A stretch of DNA of 64,000 nt from Siculibacillus lacustris (GCF_004328075.1 NZ_SJFN01000024.1:1-64000); one strand, 5' to 3'; counted from the first letter of the stretch, positions 18,557-28,668 are shown. Notes: generated by a model from the sequence alone, not told the origin. Made by a program: numbers and translations.

Positions 18557-19650
18557 GCGACGTGCGGCCGGGCGACGGCGCCGACCGATCCGATGCGACG
18601 ACCGCCGATCTCGACGCGGCGGTGGCGGCCGGTATCGTCTCGGCCGATCAGGCGCGCCGGCTGGGTGTGTTCTTCGCCGAACGGCGTCGGGGGTCCGACT
18701 CGGTGCCGATGCCGGCCGATCCGTCCGCCGACGAAGAAAACGTGCGCTTCGTCACCTCGTTCAACGACGTCTTCGTCACTTTGGGTATTCTGCTGCTGGT
18801 CGGTGCCGTGGCCTTTCTCGGGGCCAAGACCTCGCTGCTGGTCGCGGCGACGGCCTCGGTCGTCGTCGTCTGGGCCCTGTCGGAAGTCTTCTCGCGGCAT
18901 TGGCGGATGGCCTTTCCGAGCATCGTGCTGACCGCCGGACTGGTCGGCGCCGGCGGCATCGCCGGTGCGCAGGCGGCGGAAGCGGTCGGCCTCGGGCACG
19001 GCGGTGGCGGCATCGCGGCAGGGGTGACCGCCGTCGCGCTCGGCTTCGCCCATTGGCGGCGGTTCGGCGTGCCGATATCCGTCGCCGCAGCGGTGGCCGG
19101 TGCGGCGACGACCCTGTTCGCCGTCCTCCACGCCACCGTCCCGACGCTGGTCGATCGCCACCCGTCGCCGGTGATGCTGGTCGTCGGGCTCGCGGTCTTC
19201 GCCTTGGCGATGCGCTGGGACTCCTCCGATCGCCAACGGCGGACGCGGCGCACCGACGTCGCGTTCTGGCTCCATATCCTGGCGGCACCGCTGATCGTCC
19301 ATCCGCTGGTCTCGGCCACAGGAACGGCCTTGGGCGACATCCGTCCGGACGGGGCGGCGATCATCCTCGCCCTGTTCGCCGGCCTCGCCTTCGTCGCCCT
19401 GGTGGTCGACCGCCGAGCTCTGCTCGTCTCGGGTCTGATCTATCTCGGCGCCACCATCGGCACCTTGATCGAACGGCTCGGTTGGGCGGCCGCGTCGAGC
19501 GGTCCCCTGGCGGCCGGCGCCGTCGGGGCCGTCGTGCTGGTGCTCGCCATCGGCTGGACGCCCTTGCGCGCTCTTGCGCTGCGGCTGGTTCCGGCCTCGC
19601 TCCGGGCCCTGGTGCCCGAACCCCGCTCTCTTCACGGACGGACCCCATGA
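18553..19650 (+). CDS. Polytopic membrane protein between hslV and hslU
   Basis: A 365-residue protein with a polar N-terminal cytosolic part of about 70 residues, containing a short helical [23 protein letters not shown] segment as seen at the start of DUF2157-type membrane proteins, followed by about ten hydrophobic helices and a basic C-terminal end. The function is unknown. It is joined by ATGA overlaps to hslV (18553-18556) and to hslU (19647-19650), so all three are probably translated from one message. hslV and hslU are normally adjacent or separated by an acetyltransferase gene in relatives, so a large membrane protein here is unusual. It could be a membrane partner or merely a co-expressed passenger. 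Confidence 0.8.
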   Translation: MSDVRPGDGADRSDATTADLDAAVAAGIVSADQARRLGVFFAERRRGSDSVPMPADPSADEENVRFVTSFNDVFVTLGILLLVGAVAFLGAKTSLLVAATASVVVVWALSEVFSRHWRMAFPSIVLTAGLVGAGGIAGAQAAEAVGLGHGGGGIAAGVTAVALGFAHWRRFGVPISVAAAVAGAATTLFAVLHATVPTLVDRHPSPVMLVVGLAVFALAMRWDSSDRQRRTRRTDVAFWLHILAAPLIVHPLVSATGTALGDIRPDGAAIILALFAGLAFVALVVDRRALLVSGLIYLGATIGTLIERLGWAAASSGPLAAGAVGAVVLVLAIGWTPLRALALRLVPASLRALVPEPRSLHGRTP

Positions 19651-20948
19651 CCAATTTCTCCCCGCGCGAGATCGTCTCGGAACTCGATCGCCACATCGTC
19701 GGCCAGAAGGACGCCAAGCGCGCCGTGGCGATCGCGCTCCGCAACCGCTGGCGCCGGCAGCAGCTCGAAGGGCCGCTGCGCGACGAGGTGCTGCCCAAGA
19801 ACATCCTGATGATCGGGCCCACGGGTGTCGGCAAGACCGAGATCTCGCGGCGGCTCGCCCGCCTCGCCAATGCGCCGTTCCTCAAGGTCGAGGCGACCAA
19901 GTTCACCGAGGTCGGCTATGTCGGCCGCGACGTCGAGAGCATCGTGCGCGATCTGGTCGAGATCGGCATCGGCCAGGTGCGCACCGCCAAGCGCGCCCAG
20001 GTCAAGGCCAAGGCCGAGCTCGGGGCGGAAGAGCGGGTGCTCGACGCGCTGGTCGGCAAGTCGGCCTCGCCCGCCACCCGCGAGAGCTTCCGCACCAAGC
20101 TCCGGGCCGGCGATCTCGCCACCAAGGAGATCGAGATCGAGGTCAGCGGCGGGCCGCAGATGCCGAACTTCGAGATGCCGGGCATGCCCGGCGCGACGAT
20201 CGGCGTGATGAACCTCGGCGACATGCTCGGCAAGGCCTTCGGCGGCGCCAAGAAGACCCGCAAGGTGACGGTCGCCGACAGCTACGACCTGTTGATCGGC
20301 GAGGAATCCGACAAGCTGCTCGACCAGGACCAGCTGGTCCAGGAAGCGCTGCGCGCGGTCGAGGAGAACGGCATCGTGTTCCTCGACGAGATCGACAAGA
20401 TCTGCGGCCGCGAGGGCCGCGGCGCCGACGTCAGCCGCGAGGGCGTTCAGCGCGATCTCTTGCCGCTGATCGAGGGCACCACGGTCTCGACCAAATACGG
20501 GCCGGTCAAGACCGACCACGTGCTGTTCATCGCGTCGGGCGCCTTCCACGTCGCCACCCCGGCCGATCTCCTGCCGGAGCTCCAGGGCCGTCTGCCGATC
20601 CGGGTCGAACTGAAGCCGCTCGACCGCTCCGACTTCGAGCGCATCCTGGTCGACACCGAAGCGAGCCTGATCAAGCAGTACGTGGCGCTGATGGCCACCG
20701 AGGGGGTGACGCTGGAGGTCACCGCCGACGCGATCGGCGAGATCGCCCAGATCGCCGTCGACATCAATTCGTCGGTCGAGAACATCGGCGCGCGGCGGCT
20801 GCAGACGGTGATGGAGCGGATCCTCGACGAGATCTCGTTCACCGCCCCGGATCGCTCCGGCGAGACCATCGTCATCGACGCGGCGCTGGTGCGCACCAAC
20901 ATCGGCGATCTCGCCAAGAACACCGACCTCAGCCGCTTCATCCTGTGA
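19647..20948 (+). CDS. hslU: HslU, ATPase subunit of HslVU protease
   Basis: A 433-residue AAA+ unfoldase that feeds substrates to HslV. The start [37 protein letters not shown] is canonical. Walker A is GPTGVGKTE, followed by the pore motif GYVGRDVES, the inserted I-domain (about 110-240), Walker [11 protein letters not shown], sensor regions and the C-terminal helix ending NTDLSRFIL, which docks into HslV. The ATG overlaps the preceding stop. An 11-bp stem-loop follows the gene. Confidence 0.98.
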   Translation: MTNFSPREIVSELDRHIVGQKDAKRAVAIALRNRWRRQQLEGPLRDEVLPKNILMIGPTGVGKTEISRRLARLANAPFLKVEATKFTEVGYVGRDVESIVRDLVEIGIGQVRTAKRAQVKAKAELGAEERVLDALVGKSASPATRESFRTKLRAGDLATKEIEIEVSGGPQMPNFEMPGMPGATIGVMNLGDMLGKAFGGAKKTRKVTVADSYDLLIGEESDKLLDQDQLVQEALRAVEENGIVFLDEIDKICGREGRGADVSREGVQRDLLPLIEGTTVSTKYGPVKTDHVLFIASGAFHVATPADLLPELQGRLPIRVELKPLDRSDFERILVDTEASLIKQYVALMATEGVTLEVTADAIGEIAQIAVDINSSVENIGARRLQTVMERILDEISFTAPDRSGETIVIDAALVRTNIGDLAKNTDLSRFIL

Positions 20949-20957
20949 CGGCCGCCG

Positions 20958-20985
20958 GAGACGGCCGCGGCAGGGCGGCCGTCTC
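20958..20985. terminator. Stem-loop between hslU and xre
   Basis: GAGACGGCCGC and its perfect complement GCGGCCGTCTC enclose a six-base loop, between two convergent genes. There is no T-run, so it may be a 3'-end stabiliser or a Rho-assisted terminator rather than a classic intrinsic one. Confidence 0.6.
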
Positions 20986-21011
20986 GGGCACATTCGGACG
21001 GAGAGAAGGGA

Positions 21012-21383
21012 TCAGGGCCGGGAGCGGACCGAGGCGGCGCGCAGGCGCAACACCAGATCCTTGAGCGACGCCTTCGACAGGGTGCGGACGCGCTGGGCGA
21101 GCAGATTGGCGAGTTCGGTCGCCTCCGGATCGAGGCCGGCGGTGTCGACCACGACGCGCGGGTCGGACAATTCGGCGAGGCGCTGCAATTCCTCGGCCTC
21201 GTCCCAGATCACGTTGAAATAGGCGATGATGCGCTGGACCATGTACCAGGTCGGGCGGCCGCGCTTGCCGTGTTCGAGCGCCGAGAGATAGGCCGGCGAG
21301 CAGCCCAGCGCCGCGGCCATGTCCTTCAGGGTGGCGCCGCGCTCCTGGCGCAGCAGGCGGATCTTGGCCCCGAACGGCGTCAT
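21012..21383 (-). CDS. XRE family helix-turn-helix regulator
   Basis: A 123-residue protein with an N-terminal Cro/C1-type HTH: IRLLRQERGATLKDMAAALGCSPAYLSALEHGKRGRPT (quoted in parts; HTH at about 8-45), followed by a helical region rich in Leu and Glu (DEAEELQRLAELSDPRVV) and a basic tail. Homologues follow smr and mltA in many Hyphomicrobiales, but the target genes are not known to me. The ATG overlaps the smr stop (ATGA at 21380-21383), so it is the last gene of the mltA-smr-xre operon. It could be a housekeeping regulator of envelope genes; this is inference from linkage only. Confidence 0.88.
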   Translation of the reverse strand: MTPFGAKIRLLRQERGATLKDMAAALGCSPAYLSALEHGKRGRPTWYMVQRIIAYFNVIWDEAEELQRLAELSDPRVVVDTAGLDPEATELANLLAQRVRTLSKASLKDLVLRLRAASVRSRP

Positions 21384-22090
21384 GCCGGCCTCCCGCCACG
21401 CGGGCGACGCAAGCGGACATAGATCGCCCCGGCGCCACCATGGGCGAGATGGGCCTCCTCGAAGCCGATCACCAGATCGCGGACGTCGCTGTCTGCGAGC
21501 CAATGGGGCACCGCACGGCGCAACACGCCGCGGTCCCAGGGCGATTCGCCCGGGCCGCCGCGGCCCTTGCCGGTAATCACCAGGACGATGCGGGCACCGG
21601 CGCCCCGCGCCCGCACGAGGAAGTGGCGCAGCGCCGAATGGGCGGCCTCCTGGGTCATGCCGTGGAGATCGAGGCGGGCGTCGATCGCCACCAGACCGCG
21701 GGCGAGGCGGCGGCGGGTGCGGTCGTCGAGGGCGGCGAGCGACGGCGGCGCGGCCACCGGCGGCGCCAGACCTTCCGGCGTCGGGGTGTGTTTCACGTGA
21801 ATCGTCGCCGCCGCGCGCGCGGGTTCCCGCCGGGTCGGGCCGGTCGGCCGGACGATCCGCGGCACGCGCTTTTCCTTCGGCGGCTCGGGCGCGGCCGGCG
21901 GCGGCGGTACCGCGGCTTCGACGACCGGCGGCGATTCGGGCGCGGGATGGCTCTCCACGGGCGGGCGGCGCGAACGGCGGTGGGGCCGGGCATCGCCGAG
22001 CGGATCGATGGTCTCGGTGACCTTGTCCCACAGGCGGCGTTCGTCGTCGCCGAGGGCGCGGGGACGGCGGCGGCGAAAGGTCGGGATCAT
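21380..22090 (-). CDS. Smr domain protein
   Basis: A 236-residue protein with a disordered Pro/Arg-rich N-terminal half and a C-terminal Smr domain. The domain motifs are IDARLDLHGMTQEAAHSAL (LDLHG) and VLVITGKGRGG (TGKG). Smr domains are endonucleases or RNA/DNA-nicking modules that occur at the C-terminus of MutS2 and as stand-alone proteins; the substrate of this short type is unknown. It overlaps mltA by ATGA (22087-22090) and xre by ATGA. A 14/16 parS-like site lies in its coding sequence (21789-21804), in the linker region. Confidence 0.9.
   Translation of the reverse strand: MIPTFRRRRPRALGDDERRLWDKVTETIDPLGDARPHRRSRRPPVESHPAPESPPVVEAAVPPPPAAPEPPKEKRVPRIVRPTGPTRREPARAAATIHVKHTPTPEGLAPPVAAPPSLAALDDRTRRRLARGLVAIDARLDLHGMTQEAAHSALRHFLVRARGAGARIVLVITGKGRGGPGESPWDRGVLRRAVPHWLADSDVRDLVIGFEEAHLAHGGAGAIYVRLRRPRGGRPA
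21789..21804. other. parS-like site (14/16) within smr
   Basis: TGTTTCACGTGAATCG matches the ParB-binding consensus TGTTTCACGTGAAACA at 14 of 16 positions, differing only in the right arm. It is about 17 kb from parB. It lies in the low-complexity linker part of smr, where the sequence is under weak protein-level constraint. Confidence 0.6.
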
Positions 22091-23205
22091 CGCGCCCCTC
22101 CCGTCGCCGGGTCGCGCGGCGCCAGCACCACGAAGCAGCGCGGCGCGTGGCGCAGGCGCCCGGCGATCACCCCGGCATCTGCCCCGAGACCGACGAAGAC
22201 GTCGCCGCGGGCGGCACCGACGATCGCCGAGCCGGTGTCGTCGGCGATCATCAATCGGGCGAAGGGCTGCTCCGGGCCGTCCGCGTCGAGCGGCAGGTCG
22301 GCGGCGACGAAAATCGGCGTGCCCCAGGTGTGCAGCCGGTGGTCGACGGCGAGCGAAAACCCGGGGGTCAGCGGCACGCCGGCGGCCCCGAGGGCGCCGA
22401 GGGAGGGGTCGAGACCGGACTGTTGGCGGAAGAACACGAAGGAGCGGTTCTCGCGCATCAGCGCCTCGGCCGCGTCCGGGTGGGCCTTCAGCCAGGCCCG
22501 CAGGGTTTCCGCGGTCATCGCCTCGGCGGCGATCAGGCCGCGCGCCACGGCGAGGCGGCCGATCGAAGTATAGGGATGGCCGGATTTGGCGGCATAGGCG
22601 AGGCGCAACTCGCCGCCTTCGGCGAGGCGGATCCGCGCCGAGCCCTGGACGTGGACGAAATAGGCGTCGACCGGATCCTCCAGCCAGACCAGTTCGAGAC
22701 CGCGGGCCGCGAGCGCCCCGTCGGCGATCGCCGGCCGGTCGGGGCACGGTTCGAGGCCGTGCCTCGTGCTTCGGGCGAAGGCGAAGCCGGGGGCGAGTCC
22801 CGGCGGCGGCGCGGCCGGATCGATCGCCACGAGGTCGTCGGGGGGGGCGAGGAGGGGCACGCGGAACCGCGCGGAGGGCTGGCGCGAACCCGGCAGATCG
22901 GGCTCGAAATAGCCGGTCAGGAAGGCCGGCGGATCACGCGGTTCGACGGCGAAGGGGACGAATCGGGCTTCGAAGAAGGCGCGGGCGGCGGCGCGATCGT
23001 ATCCCGCCGGCAGGTCGGCGGCGGCGCGAGCGACCGCGGCGAGCGCAACTCCGTCGACGCCCAGGGCGCCGGTCGCGGGCGGCGGTGCGTCGGCGGCGCG
23101 GGCGTGGCGGCGCAGCGCGACGAGGCTCGCCTCGAGTGCGGCCTCACCCCAGCCGGGGAGATCGGCGAAGGAGAGGCGCCGCAGATCGGCGCTCGGCTCG
23201 CTCAT
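22087..23205 (-). CDS. mltA: Lytic murein transglycosylase MltA
   Basis: A 372-residue enzyme of the MltA family that cleaves the MurNAc-GlcNAc bond of peptidoglycan to give 1,6-anhydro ends. Seen are the N-terminal LSFADLPGW, the FEARFVPFAV and LTGYFEPDLPGS segments, the MltA barrel with YFVHVQGSARIRLAEGG, YTSIGRLAVARG and the 3D domain LMIADDTGSAIVGAARGDVFVGLG with conserved Asp residues. ATG 23205 has GGAG before it. Neither this start nor the one at 23232 gives a recognisable signal peptide or lipobox, which is odd for a periplasmic enzyme. Alphaproteobacterial members with this N-terminus exist. It starts the mltA-smr-xre operon. Confidence 0.92.
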   Translation of the reverse strand: MSEPSADLRRLSFADLPGWGEAALEASLVALRRHARAADAPPPATGALGVDGVALAAVARAAADLPAGYDRAAARAFFEARFVPFAVEPRDPPAFLTGYFEPDLPGSRQPSARFRVPLLAPPDDLVAIDPAAPPPGLAPGFAFARSTRHGLEPCPDRPAIADGALAARGLELVWLEDPVDAYFVHVQGSARIRLAEGGELRLAYAAKSGHPYTSIGRLAVARGLIAAEAMTAETLRAWLKAHPDAAEALMRENRSFVFFRQQSGLDPSLGALGAAGVPLTPGFSLAVDHRLHTWGTPIFVAADLPLDADGPEQPFARLMIADDTGSAIVGAARGDVFVGLGADAGVIAGRLRHAPRCFVVLAPRDPATGGAR

Positions 23206-23250
23206 CGTCGTCTCCCCTCCCCTCGCCGCCACCGTCGGGGGCGGACCGCG

Positions 23251-23955
23251 TCAGGCGACCGCCCGGGTCTCGACCAGACGCCAGTTGGGATCGGAGGATG
23301 CGGCCTCGCGGGCGAAGGTCCAGACGTCGAGCAGATCGGACAGGCGGCCGGCGTCGCCGTCGACGATGGTGCCGTCGGCGGCGCGGGTCAGCGAGATCAC
23401 CTTGGCGGCGAAGCGCACGGTGATCCGGGCGAAGCCGTCGACCAGGGCGGCTTCGACGATGTCGGCCTTGTCGAGACCGACGAAGGTGAACTCGACCTTC
23501 TCGCCCTTCTTTTCGCGCTCGTCGATGCCGCGACCGAAGCTGTCCATCACCTCCTTGGAGAGGAGGGTCTTGAGGGTCTTGCGGTCGCCGGCGGCATAGG
23601 CGGTGACGATCATCTCGTAGGCCGCCTTGGCGCCGGTGACGAAATGGGTCGGCTCGAAGTTGCGGTCGGCAGCGACGACGGTGCGCAGCGCCGCGGCGAG
23701 CGAGGAACCCGGCACGGCGAGCGGATCGACGGTCGCCGGGTCGGCGGGCTCGCGGCGCGGCGCGGCGTCGACCTGACGCGGCAGCGAGATGACGTTGTCG
23801 TTGCCGGCCGATCCGTCGTCGACCCGGTCGCGATGATCGTCGGGGACGAAGGGCGGCTTCTCCGCGCCGGTCTTGGTGCCGAGCACGCGGTAGAGGCGGA
23901 CGAAGATCACCACCGCGATGGCGAAGAAGACGATGGTGTAGATGTCGACGTTCAT
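23251..23955 (-). CDS. Tim44/TimA-like inner-membrane protein
   Basis: A 234-residue protein with an N-terminal membrane anchor (about 5-23) followed by a charged linker and a C-terminal Tim44-like (NTF2-fold) domain starting near [32 protein letters not shown]. The domain includes [13 protein letters not shown] and a final [23 protein letters not shown], which is diagnostic. Mitochondrial Tim44 tethers Hsp70 to the import pore; in alphaproteobacteria the homologue (TimA) is a membrane-bound protein proposed as an ancestral adaptor, and its role is poorly known. It faces secB divergently, with a 232-bp gap. The link to secB is common in Hyphomicrobiales. Confidence 0.92.
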   Translation of the reverse strand: MNVDIYTIVFFAIAVVIFVRLYRVLGTKTGAEKPPFVPDDHRDRVDDGSAGNDNVISLPRQVDAAPRREPADPATVDPLAVPGSSLAAALRTVVAADRNFEPTHFVTGAKAAYEMIVTAYAAGDRKTLKTLLSKEVMDSFGRGIDEREKKGEKVEFTFVGLDKADIVEAALVDGFARITVRFAAKVISLTRAADGTIVDGDAGRLSDLLDVWTFAREAASSDPNWRLVETRAVA

Positions 23956-24187
23956 TCTGGGCCCGTCCCGTACCGACTCCGTCCGCCGTCGGAGGCGGGT
24001 CACGGATGCGCGAAGTGCGTCCGGCCGGCGGCCGGATCGTCGTCGCCCCTTATTTAGCAACTCCGAGGCCGCGGTGCGAGGGGCGCGGCGTCGACGACGT
24101 CCGACTGCTTGTGCCGCCGCGGCTTCCCATGCTAGCGAAACGCCGGCCCGTCGCTCGCGCGACGCGCGAGCACCCGGAGAACCATCG

Positions 24188-24664
24188 ATGACCGACGCCT
24201 CCAATGCGACGCCTCCGACCGAAGCCCCGTCGCTCAACGTCCTCGCCCAATACGTGAAGGATCTCTCCTTCGAGAATCCCAACGCCCCCAATTCGCTCGC
24301 TCCCCAGCCCGAAGGTCCGCAGATCACGATCAACGTCAACGTCGGCGCGCAGCCGCTGTCGGCGACCGAGTTCGAGGTCGAGCTGAAGATCACGGCGCAG
24401 GCCGGCGGCGCCGCCGAATCGGTGCTGTTCAACGTCGAACTGCTCTACGCCGGCCTGTTCCGGATCCAGAACGTGCCCGAGCAGCATCTGCACCCCTTTG
24501 TGCTGATCGAATGCCCGCGGCTGCTGTTCCCCTTCGCCCGGGCGATCCTGGCCGATGCGACCCGCAACGGCGGCTTCCCGCCGCTGATGCTCGACCCGAT
24601 CGATTTCGTCGCGCTCTATCAGCAGAACGCGGCCCAGACGGCGGCGGCCGGCGCGGTCAACTGA
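24188..24664 (+). CDS. secB: Protein-export chaperone SecB
   Basis: A 158-residue tetrameric cytosolic chaperone that holds preproteins unfolded and passes them to SecA. Signatures are [19 protein letters not shown] near residues 17-35, INVNV strand, [28 protein letters not shown] and the central [46 protein letters not shown] 24188 has GGAGA eight bases upstream. A strong hairpin terminator follows. Typical of the alphaproteobacterial core genome. Confidence 0.98.
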   Translation: MTDASNATPPTEAPSLNVLAQYVKDLSFENPNAPNSLAPQPEGPQITINVNVGAQPLSATEFEVELKITAQAGGAAESVLFNVELLYAGLFRIQNVPEQHLHPFVLIECPRLLFPFARAILADATRNGGFPPLMLDPIDFVALYQQNAAQTAAAGAVN

Positions 24665-24686
24665 TCGCCCGTACCGACGTCCCCAG

Positions 24687-24739
24687 ACGATGCGAAGTCC
24701 CGATGCGGGTCCTCACGGACCGGATCGGGACTTCGTCGT
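24687..24739. terminator. Terminator between secB and dnaQ
   Basis: Long near-perfect hairpin: arms containing CGAAGTCCCGAT and its complement ATCGGGACTTCG, extended by GGTCC/GGACC, with a TCAC loop, then TTTC on the plus strand. It lies between two convergent genes and may serve both. Confidence 0.85.
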
Positions 24740-24760
24740 TTCAGGGGCCGGATCTCGGCC

Positions 24761-25471
24761 TCAGTCTTCGGCCCATTGGTGCCACAGGGCGCGCTCGCCG
24801 AGTTCGGCGAGGAAGGCGCGGTGGGCGGCGAGCTCCTCGGGATGGAGGCGCGACGGCAGCGGCGACGGGCGGCGGCGCGGGTGGCCGGCCGTCTCGACGA
24901 AGCCACCCGAGGCGTCGGTCTCCCGGGGGCTGGCGTCGGTGACCAGGGTCAGCGCCGCCTGACGGCCGCCGATCAGCTCGACATAGACCTCGGCCAAGAG
25001 CTCGCTGTCGAGCAGCGCGCCGTGGAAGTCGCGGCGGGTGTTGTCGATGCCGTAGCGATTGCACAGGGCGTCGAGGGAATTGGGTCCGGCGGGATGGCGG
25101 CGGCGGGCCAGCGCCAGGGTGTCGACCACCCGGTCGGAGCCGATCGGCGGCCGACCGACCCGGGCGAGCTCGGCGTTGAGGAAGCGGATGTCGAAGTCGG
25201 CGTTGTGGGCGACCAGGCGGGCGCCGTCGATGAAGGCGACGAAGTCGTCGACGATCTCGGCGAATTTCGGCTTGTCGGCGAGGAAGGCATCGGACAGGCC
25301 GTGCACGTCGAAGGCGCCGCGCGGCATGGTCCGCTCGGGGTTGAGATAGACGTGGAAGGTCTGGCCGGTGACGATGTGATTGACCAGCTCGACGCAGCCG
25401 ATCTCGACCACCCGATCACCCTGACGGGGATCGAGGCCGGTGGTCTCGGTATCGAAGACGATTTCGCGCAA
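24761..25471 (-). CDS. dnaQ: DNA polymerase III epsilon subunit (proofreading exonuclease)
   Basis: A 236-residue 3'-5' exonuclease of the DEDDh class that proofreads within the replicative polymerase core. Exo I is VFDTETTGLDP (Asp7, Glu9), Exo II HNADFDIRFLN, and Exo III is the DFHGALLDSELLAEVY segment with the catalytic His and Asp. The C-terminal tail (about 180-236) is Pro/Arg-rich and would hold the clamp- or alpha-binding part. The start is TTG 25471, preceded by GGGAG at eight bases; no in-frame ATG is near. A TTG start may limit expression. Next are coaE, aroE and maf on the same strand. Confidence 0.95.
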   Translation of the reverse strand: MREIVFDTETTGLDPRQGDRVVEIGCVELVNHIVTGQTFHVYLNPERTMPRGAFDVHGLSDAFLADKPKFAEIVDDFVAFIDGARLVAHNADFDIRFLNAELARVGRPPIGSDRVVDTLALARRRHPAGPNSLDALCNRYGIDNTRRDFHGALLDSELLAEVYVELIGGRQAALTLVTDASPRETDASGGFVETAGHPRRRPSPLPSRLHPEELAAHRAFLAELGERALWHQWAED

Positions 25472-25563
25472 GAGACAGACTCCCGTCGTCCGTTCGCGGA
25501 CCGACCGATCGAATCAGGGGTGAGCCGCTCGCGCAAGGGTGTCGATCGGGCGGCGGACGGCGG

Positions 25564-26154
25564 TCAGCGGCTCATCCCCTGAAAAGCGCGCAGCCAGCCG
25601 GCCACCTGACGGCGCGCGGCCTCGAGGCCGTCGGAGGTGTCGATCACCCCGTGGGCGCGGCGGCGTTTCTCGGCGTCGGGCATCTGGCGGGCGAGGATCT
25701 GGGCGAAGCGCTCCTCTGTCATGCCGGGGCGGGCGAGGACGCGGGCGCGTTGAATCTCAGGTCGGGCGGTGACGGTCAGCACCACGTCGACCCGGGCGGC
25801 GCCGCCGATCTCGAGGAGCAGCGGCACGTCGAGGGCGACGATGCGGCAGCCGGCGCGGCGGGCGGCGGCACGGAAGGCGTCTTCCGCCGTACGCACCAGC
25901 GGATGGACGATCCCCTCGAGGCGGGCCACGGCGGCGGCGTCCCCGAGGACGCGGGCGGCCAGCGCGGCGCGGTCGACGACCCCGGTGCGGGTGGTGCCGG
26001 GAAAGGCCGCCTCGATCGGCGCCACCGCGGCGCCGCGATAGAGGGCGTGGACGGCGGCATCGGCGTCGTGGACCGGCACGCCCTCGGCGCGCAGGAAGCC
26101 GGCGGTGGTCGTCTTGCCCATGCCGATCGAGCCGGTCAGACCGAGGACGATCAT
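25564..26154 (-). CDS. coaE: Dephospho-CoA kinase
   Basis: A 196-residue P-loop kinase that phosphorylates the 3'-hydroxyl of dephospho-CoA, the last step of coenzyme A synthesis. The start [18 protein letters not shown] carries Walker A (8-17). Also seen are VHDADAAVH, the [10 protein letters not shown] helix, [11 protein letters not shown] and the lid [32 protein letters not shown] 26154 overlaps the aroE stop in ATGA. The coaE-dnaQ neighbourhood is conserved in alphaproteobacteria. Confidence 0.97.
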   Translation of the reverse strand: MIVLGLTGSIGMGKTTTAGFLRAEGVPVHDADAAVHALYRGAAVAPIEAAFPGTTRTGVVDRAALAARVLGDAAAVARLEGIVHPLVRTAEDAFRAAARRAGCRIVALDVPLLLEIGGAARVDVVLTVTARPEIQRARVLARPGMTEERFAQILARQMPDAEKRRRAHGVIDTSDGLEAARRQVAGWLRAFQGMSR

Positions 26155-26990
26155 CCCGCCCTCGCCATGTCGGCGAGGATCACCGCGCGCAGCGCCGGGG
26201 TCACCGCCGGGCGGACCCCGAACCAGCGTTCGAAGCCCGGCACCGCCTGATGCAGCAACATGCCGAGACCGTCGACGGTGGCCAGTCCGCGGGCGCGCGC
26301 GGCGGCGAGCAGTGGCGTCTCGAGCGGCACATAGACGATGTCGGTGACCAGGGCATCGCGGGGAAGCGGCGCCAGATCGAGGTCGAGCGGCTCCTTGCCG
26401 ACCATGCCGAGCGAGGTGGTGTTGACCAGCAGCCGGGCCTCGGAGAGGAGTTTCGGCAGGTCGGCCCAGGGGTGGGCGGCGACGCCCGACCCGAGCCGGG
26501 CGGCGAGGGCTTCGGCGCGGGCGGCGGTGCGATTGACCAGGCGGACGGCGAAGCCGCGGGCCGCCAATCCCCAGGCGACGGCGCTGGCCGCGCCGCCGGC
26601 GCCGAGCACCACGACCGGTCCGGGCGAGCGGTCCCAACCCGGGCTCTCGGCATCGAGATTGGCGAGAAAGCCGGGACCGTCGGTGTTGCCGCCGCACAGT
26701 CGTCCACCGTCGATCCATAGGGTGTTCACCGCGCCGGTGGCGGTGGCGACCGCGTCCCTTTCGGCGGCGATCCGAAAAGCCGCCTCCTTGTGCGGCACGG
26801 TGACGTTGCCGCCGACGAAGCCCGAGGTCGGCAGATCGCGCAGGAAAGCGTCGATCGAATCGGGCGCCACGGCGATGCGCTCGTAGGAGCCGGCGAGGCC
26901 ATGTTCGGCGAGCCAGTGGCCGTGGATCAGCGGCGAGCGGGAATGGGCGATCGGCCAGCCGATCACGAAGGCGCGCGGGGAATGGGTCAC
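26151..26990 (-). CDS. aroE: Shikimate dehydrogenase (NADP+)
   Basis: A 279-residue enzyme that reduces 3-dehydroshikimate to shikimate in aromatic amino-acid synthesis. Substrate-binding elements are [18 protein letters not shown] (Ser-Arg-Ser) and [13 protein letters not shown] with the catalytic Lys. NADP-binding elements are [17 protein letters not shown] and [13 protein letters not shown]. It ends with [20 protein letters not shown]. Start GTG 26990 overlaps the maf stop (GTGA) with GGAGG nine bases upstream, and the stop overlaps coaE. It is therefore the middle gene of a tightly coupled maf-aroE-coaE operon. Confidence 0.97.
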   Translation of the reverse strand: MTHSPRAFVIGWPIAHSRSPLIHGHWLAEHGLAGSYERIAVAPDSIDAFLRDLPTSGFVGGNVTVPHKEAAFRIAAERDAVATATGAVNTLWIDGGRLCGGNTDGPGFLANLDAESPGWDRSPGPVVVLGAGGAASAVAWGLAARGFAVRLVNRTAARAEALAARLGSGVAAHPWADLPKLLSEARLLVNTTSLGMVGKEPLDLDLAPLPRDALVTDIVYVPLETPLLAAARARGLATVDGLGMLLHQAVPGFERWFGVRPAVTPALRAVILADMARAG

Positions 26991-27583
26991 GACGGCAGTC
27001 CTCCGCGGCGGCGCAGTTCGGCGAGCAGCGGCAGGAGCGGCAGGCCGAGGATGGTGAAATAGTCGCCGTCGATCACCTCGAACAGGGTGATGCCGAGGCC
27101 TTCGAGCTGATAGCAGCCGACGCTCGCCCGCACCGCGTCGCCGACCCGGGCGAGATAGTCGTCGAGGAAGGCGTCGCCGAAGGCCCGCATGGTCAGGCCG
27201 GCGACCTCGACGGTGCGCCACACCACGCTGTCGCCCTCCGCCAGGGCCAGAGCCGAATGCAGCGTATGGCGGCGGCCGCGCAGGCGTTCGAGCTGGCGGC
27301 GAGCGTCGGCGGCACTCTCCGGCTTGACGAAACGTTCGCCGTCGAGGCCGAGGGTCTGGTCGCAGCCGAGCACCAGGGCGTCGGGAAACCGCGCCGCGAC
27401 GGCCAGCGCCTTGGCTTCGGCGAGATGGAGGGCCAGCGTGCCGGGATCGGCGCCGGCGGCGAGCAACGGCGCCTCGACCGCGCGTTCGTCGACGTCGGAG
27501 GGTTCGAGCGCGAAATCGAGGCCGGCGCCGGCGAGAAGGGCGGCGCGCGACGGGCTCTTGGAGGCGAGGATCAGACGGGTCAT
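26987..27583 (-). CDS. maf: Maf-family nucleoside triphosphate pyrophosphatase
   Basis: A 198-residue Maf protein, a pyrophosphatase acting on modified or non-canonical nucleotides (dTTP/UTP or m7GTP in characterised members). Motifs are [49 protein letters not shown] (active-site Asp) and [33 protein letters not shown]. Which subfamily (YhdE or YceF) it belongs to is not decided. The GTGA overlap with aroE indicates coupling. No symbol beyond maf is justified. Confidence 0.93.
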   Translation of the reverse strand: MTRLILASKSPSRAALLAGAGLDFALEPSDVDERAVEAPLLAAGADPGTLALHLAEAKALAVAARFPDALVLGCDQTLGLDGERFVKPESAADARRQLERLRGRRHTLHSALALAEGDSVVWRTVEVAGLTMRAFGDAFLDDYLARVGDAVRASVGCYQLEGLGITLFEVIDGDYFTILGLPLLPLLAELRRRGGLPS

Positions 27584-27634
27584 GGGATCTCGGATGGGAG
27601 GTCGCGGGGGAGGCCGGGGCGGACTGGGGTCGGG

Positions 27635-28462
27635 TCAGCCGTGCCGCCGGGTGCGCAGCAGGGCGATGATGGCGGCGGCGGTCTCTTCGATCGAGCGGCG
27701 GCTGACGTCGATCACCGGCCATTCGTTGTCGGTACAGATCCGCCGCATCAGAGTCAGCTCGGCGGCGATCGAGGCGCGATCGACATAGGCGTGGTCGAAG
27801 CTCTTGGAGCCCAGCGTCAGGATGCGGTTCTCGCGAATATGGGCGATGCGGTCGGGGCTGGCGACCAGTCCGACGACCAGCGGTCGCGACACCGAGAACA
27901 GGGTCGGCGGCGGCGGAATGTCGAGGACGATCGGCACATTCGCGACCTTGAGGCCGCGATTGGCGAGATAGATCGAGGTCGGGGTCTTGGAGGTTCGCGA
28001 AATGCCGAGGACGACGATGTCGGCTTCGTCGAGATCGGCGGGCAACTGGCCGTCGTCATGGGCCATGGTGAAGTTCATCGCCTCGATTCGCTTGAAGTAG
28101 TCGGCATCGAGGGCGTGCTGGGCGCCGGCCCGGTGGGTCTGGGTGAGGTTCAGGAACGACTGGAAGATGTCGAGCACCGGCGCCAGCACCGAGACGCAAG
28201 GCAGGCCCTGCTCGAGGCAGAAACGCTCGAGCCGGGTGGCGAGGTCGGCCGAGACCAGGGTGTAGAGGACGATGCCGGGGAACTGCTCGATCTCGACCAG
28301 CGCCTTGTCGAGGTGGCGGTCGGTGCGCACCAGCGGGTGGACGTGTTCGATCGGTTCGATCGCTTCGTACTGGGCCGCGGCGGCGCGGGCGACGGTGATC
28401 AGAGTCTCGCCGGTCGAATCCGAAATCAGATGGAGATGGAAGAAGTTGGACGAGGTCTTCAC
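27635..28462 (-). CDS. PPSR: pyruvate, water/phosphate dikinase regulatory protein
   Basis: A 275-residue bifunctional ADP-dependent kinase/Pi-dependent pyrophosphorylase (DUF299 family) that switches pyruvate phosphate dikinase or PEP synthetase on and off by threonine phosphorylation. The start [15 protein letters not shown] is characteristic. The P-loop-like segment [21 protein letters not shown] and [22 protein letters not shown] follow. GTG 28462 is chosen because family members begin a few residues before FHLHL; the longer start at 28498 adds 12 unconserved residues. It lies beside the origin region, as in many alphaproteobacteria (PPSR/hemE flank). Confidence 0.93.
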   Translation of the reverse strand: MKTSSNFFHLHLISDSTGETLITVARAAAAQYEAIEPIEHVHPLVRTDRHLDKALVEIEQFPGIVLYTLVSADLATRLERFCLEQGLPCVSVLAPVLDIFQSFLNLTQTHRAGAQHALDADYFKRIEAMNFTMAHDDGQLPADLDEADIVVLGISRTSKTPTSIYLANRGLKVANVPIVLDIPPPPTLFSVSRPLVVGLVASPDRIAHIRENRILTLGSKSFDHAYVDRASIAAELTLMRRICTDNEWPVIDVSRRSIEETAAAIIALLRTRRHG

Positions 28463-28668
28463 AGGTTTGTCCCCAGCACCCGGACCGGACCGGAACAACT
28501 CCTCGATTCCGGCGGCCGAGGGTCACTCTCTCCCGTTCGACCAAAACGATCAACAGATCCGATCGTCCGGGGCCGAACGGGCCGGTCCGCGAGGGGTCGG
28601 TGGAGAAGATCGGCGGCGCGGGCGTCATCGACTCCTCGTCCACAGCCCGCGGTATCCGAGGGATCTCG

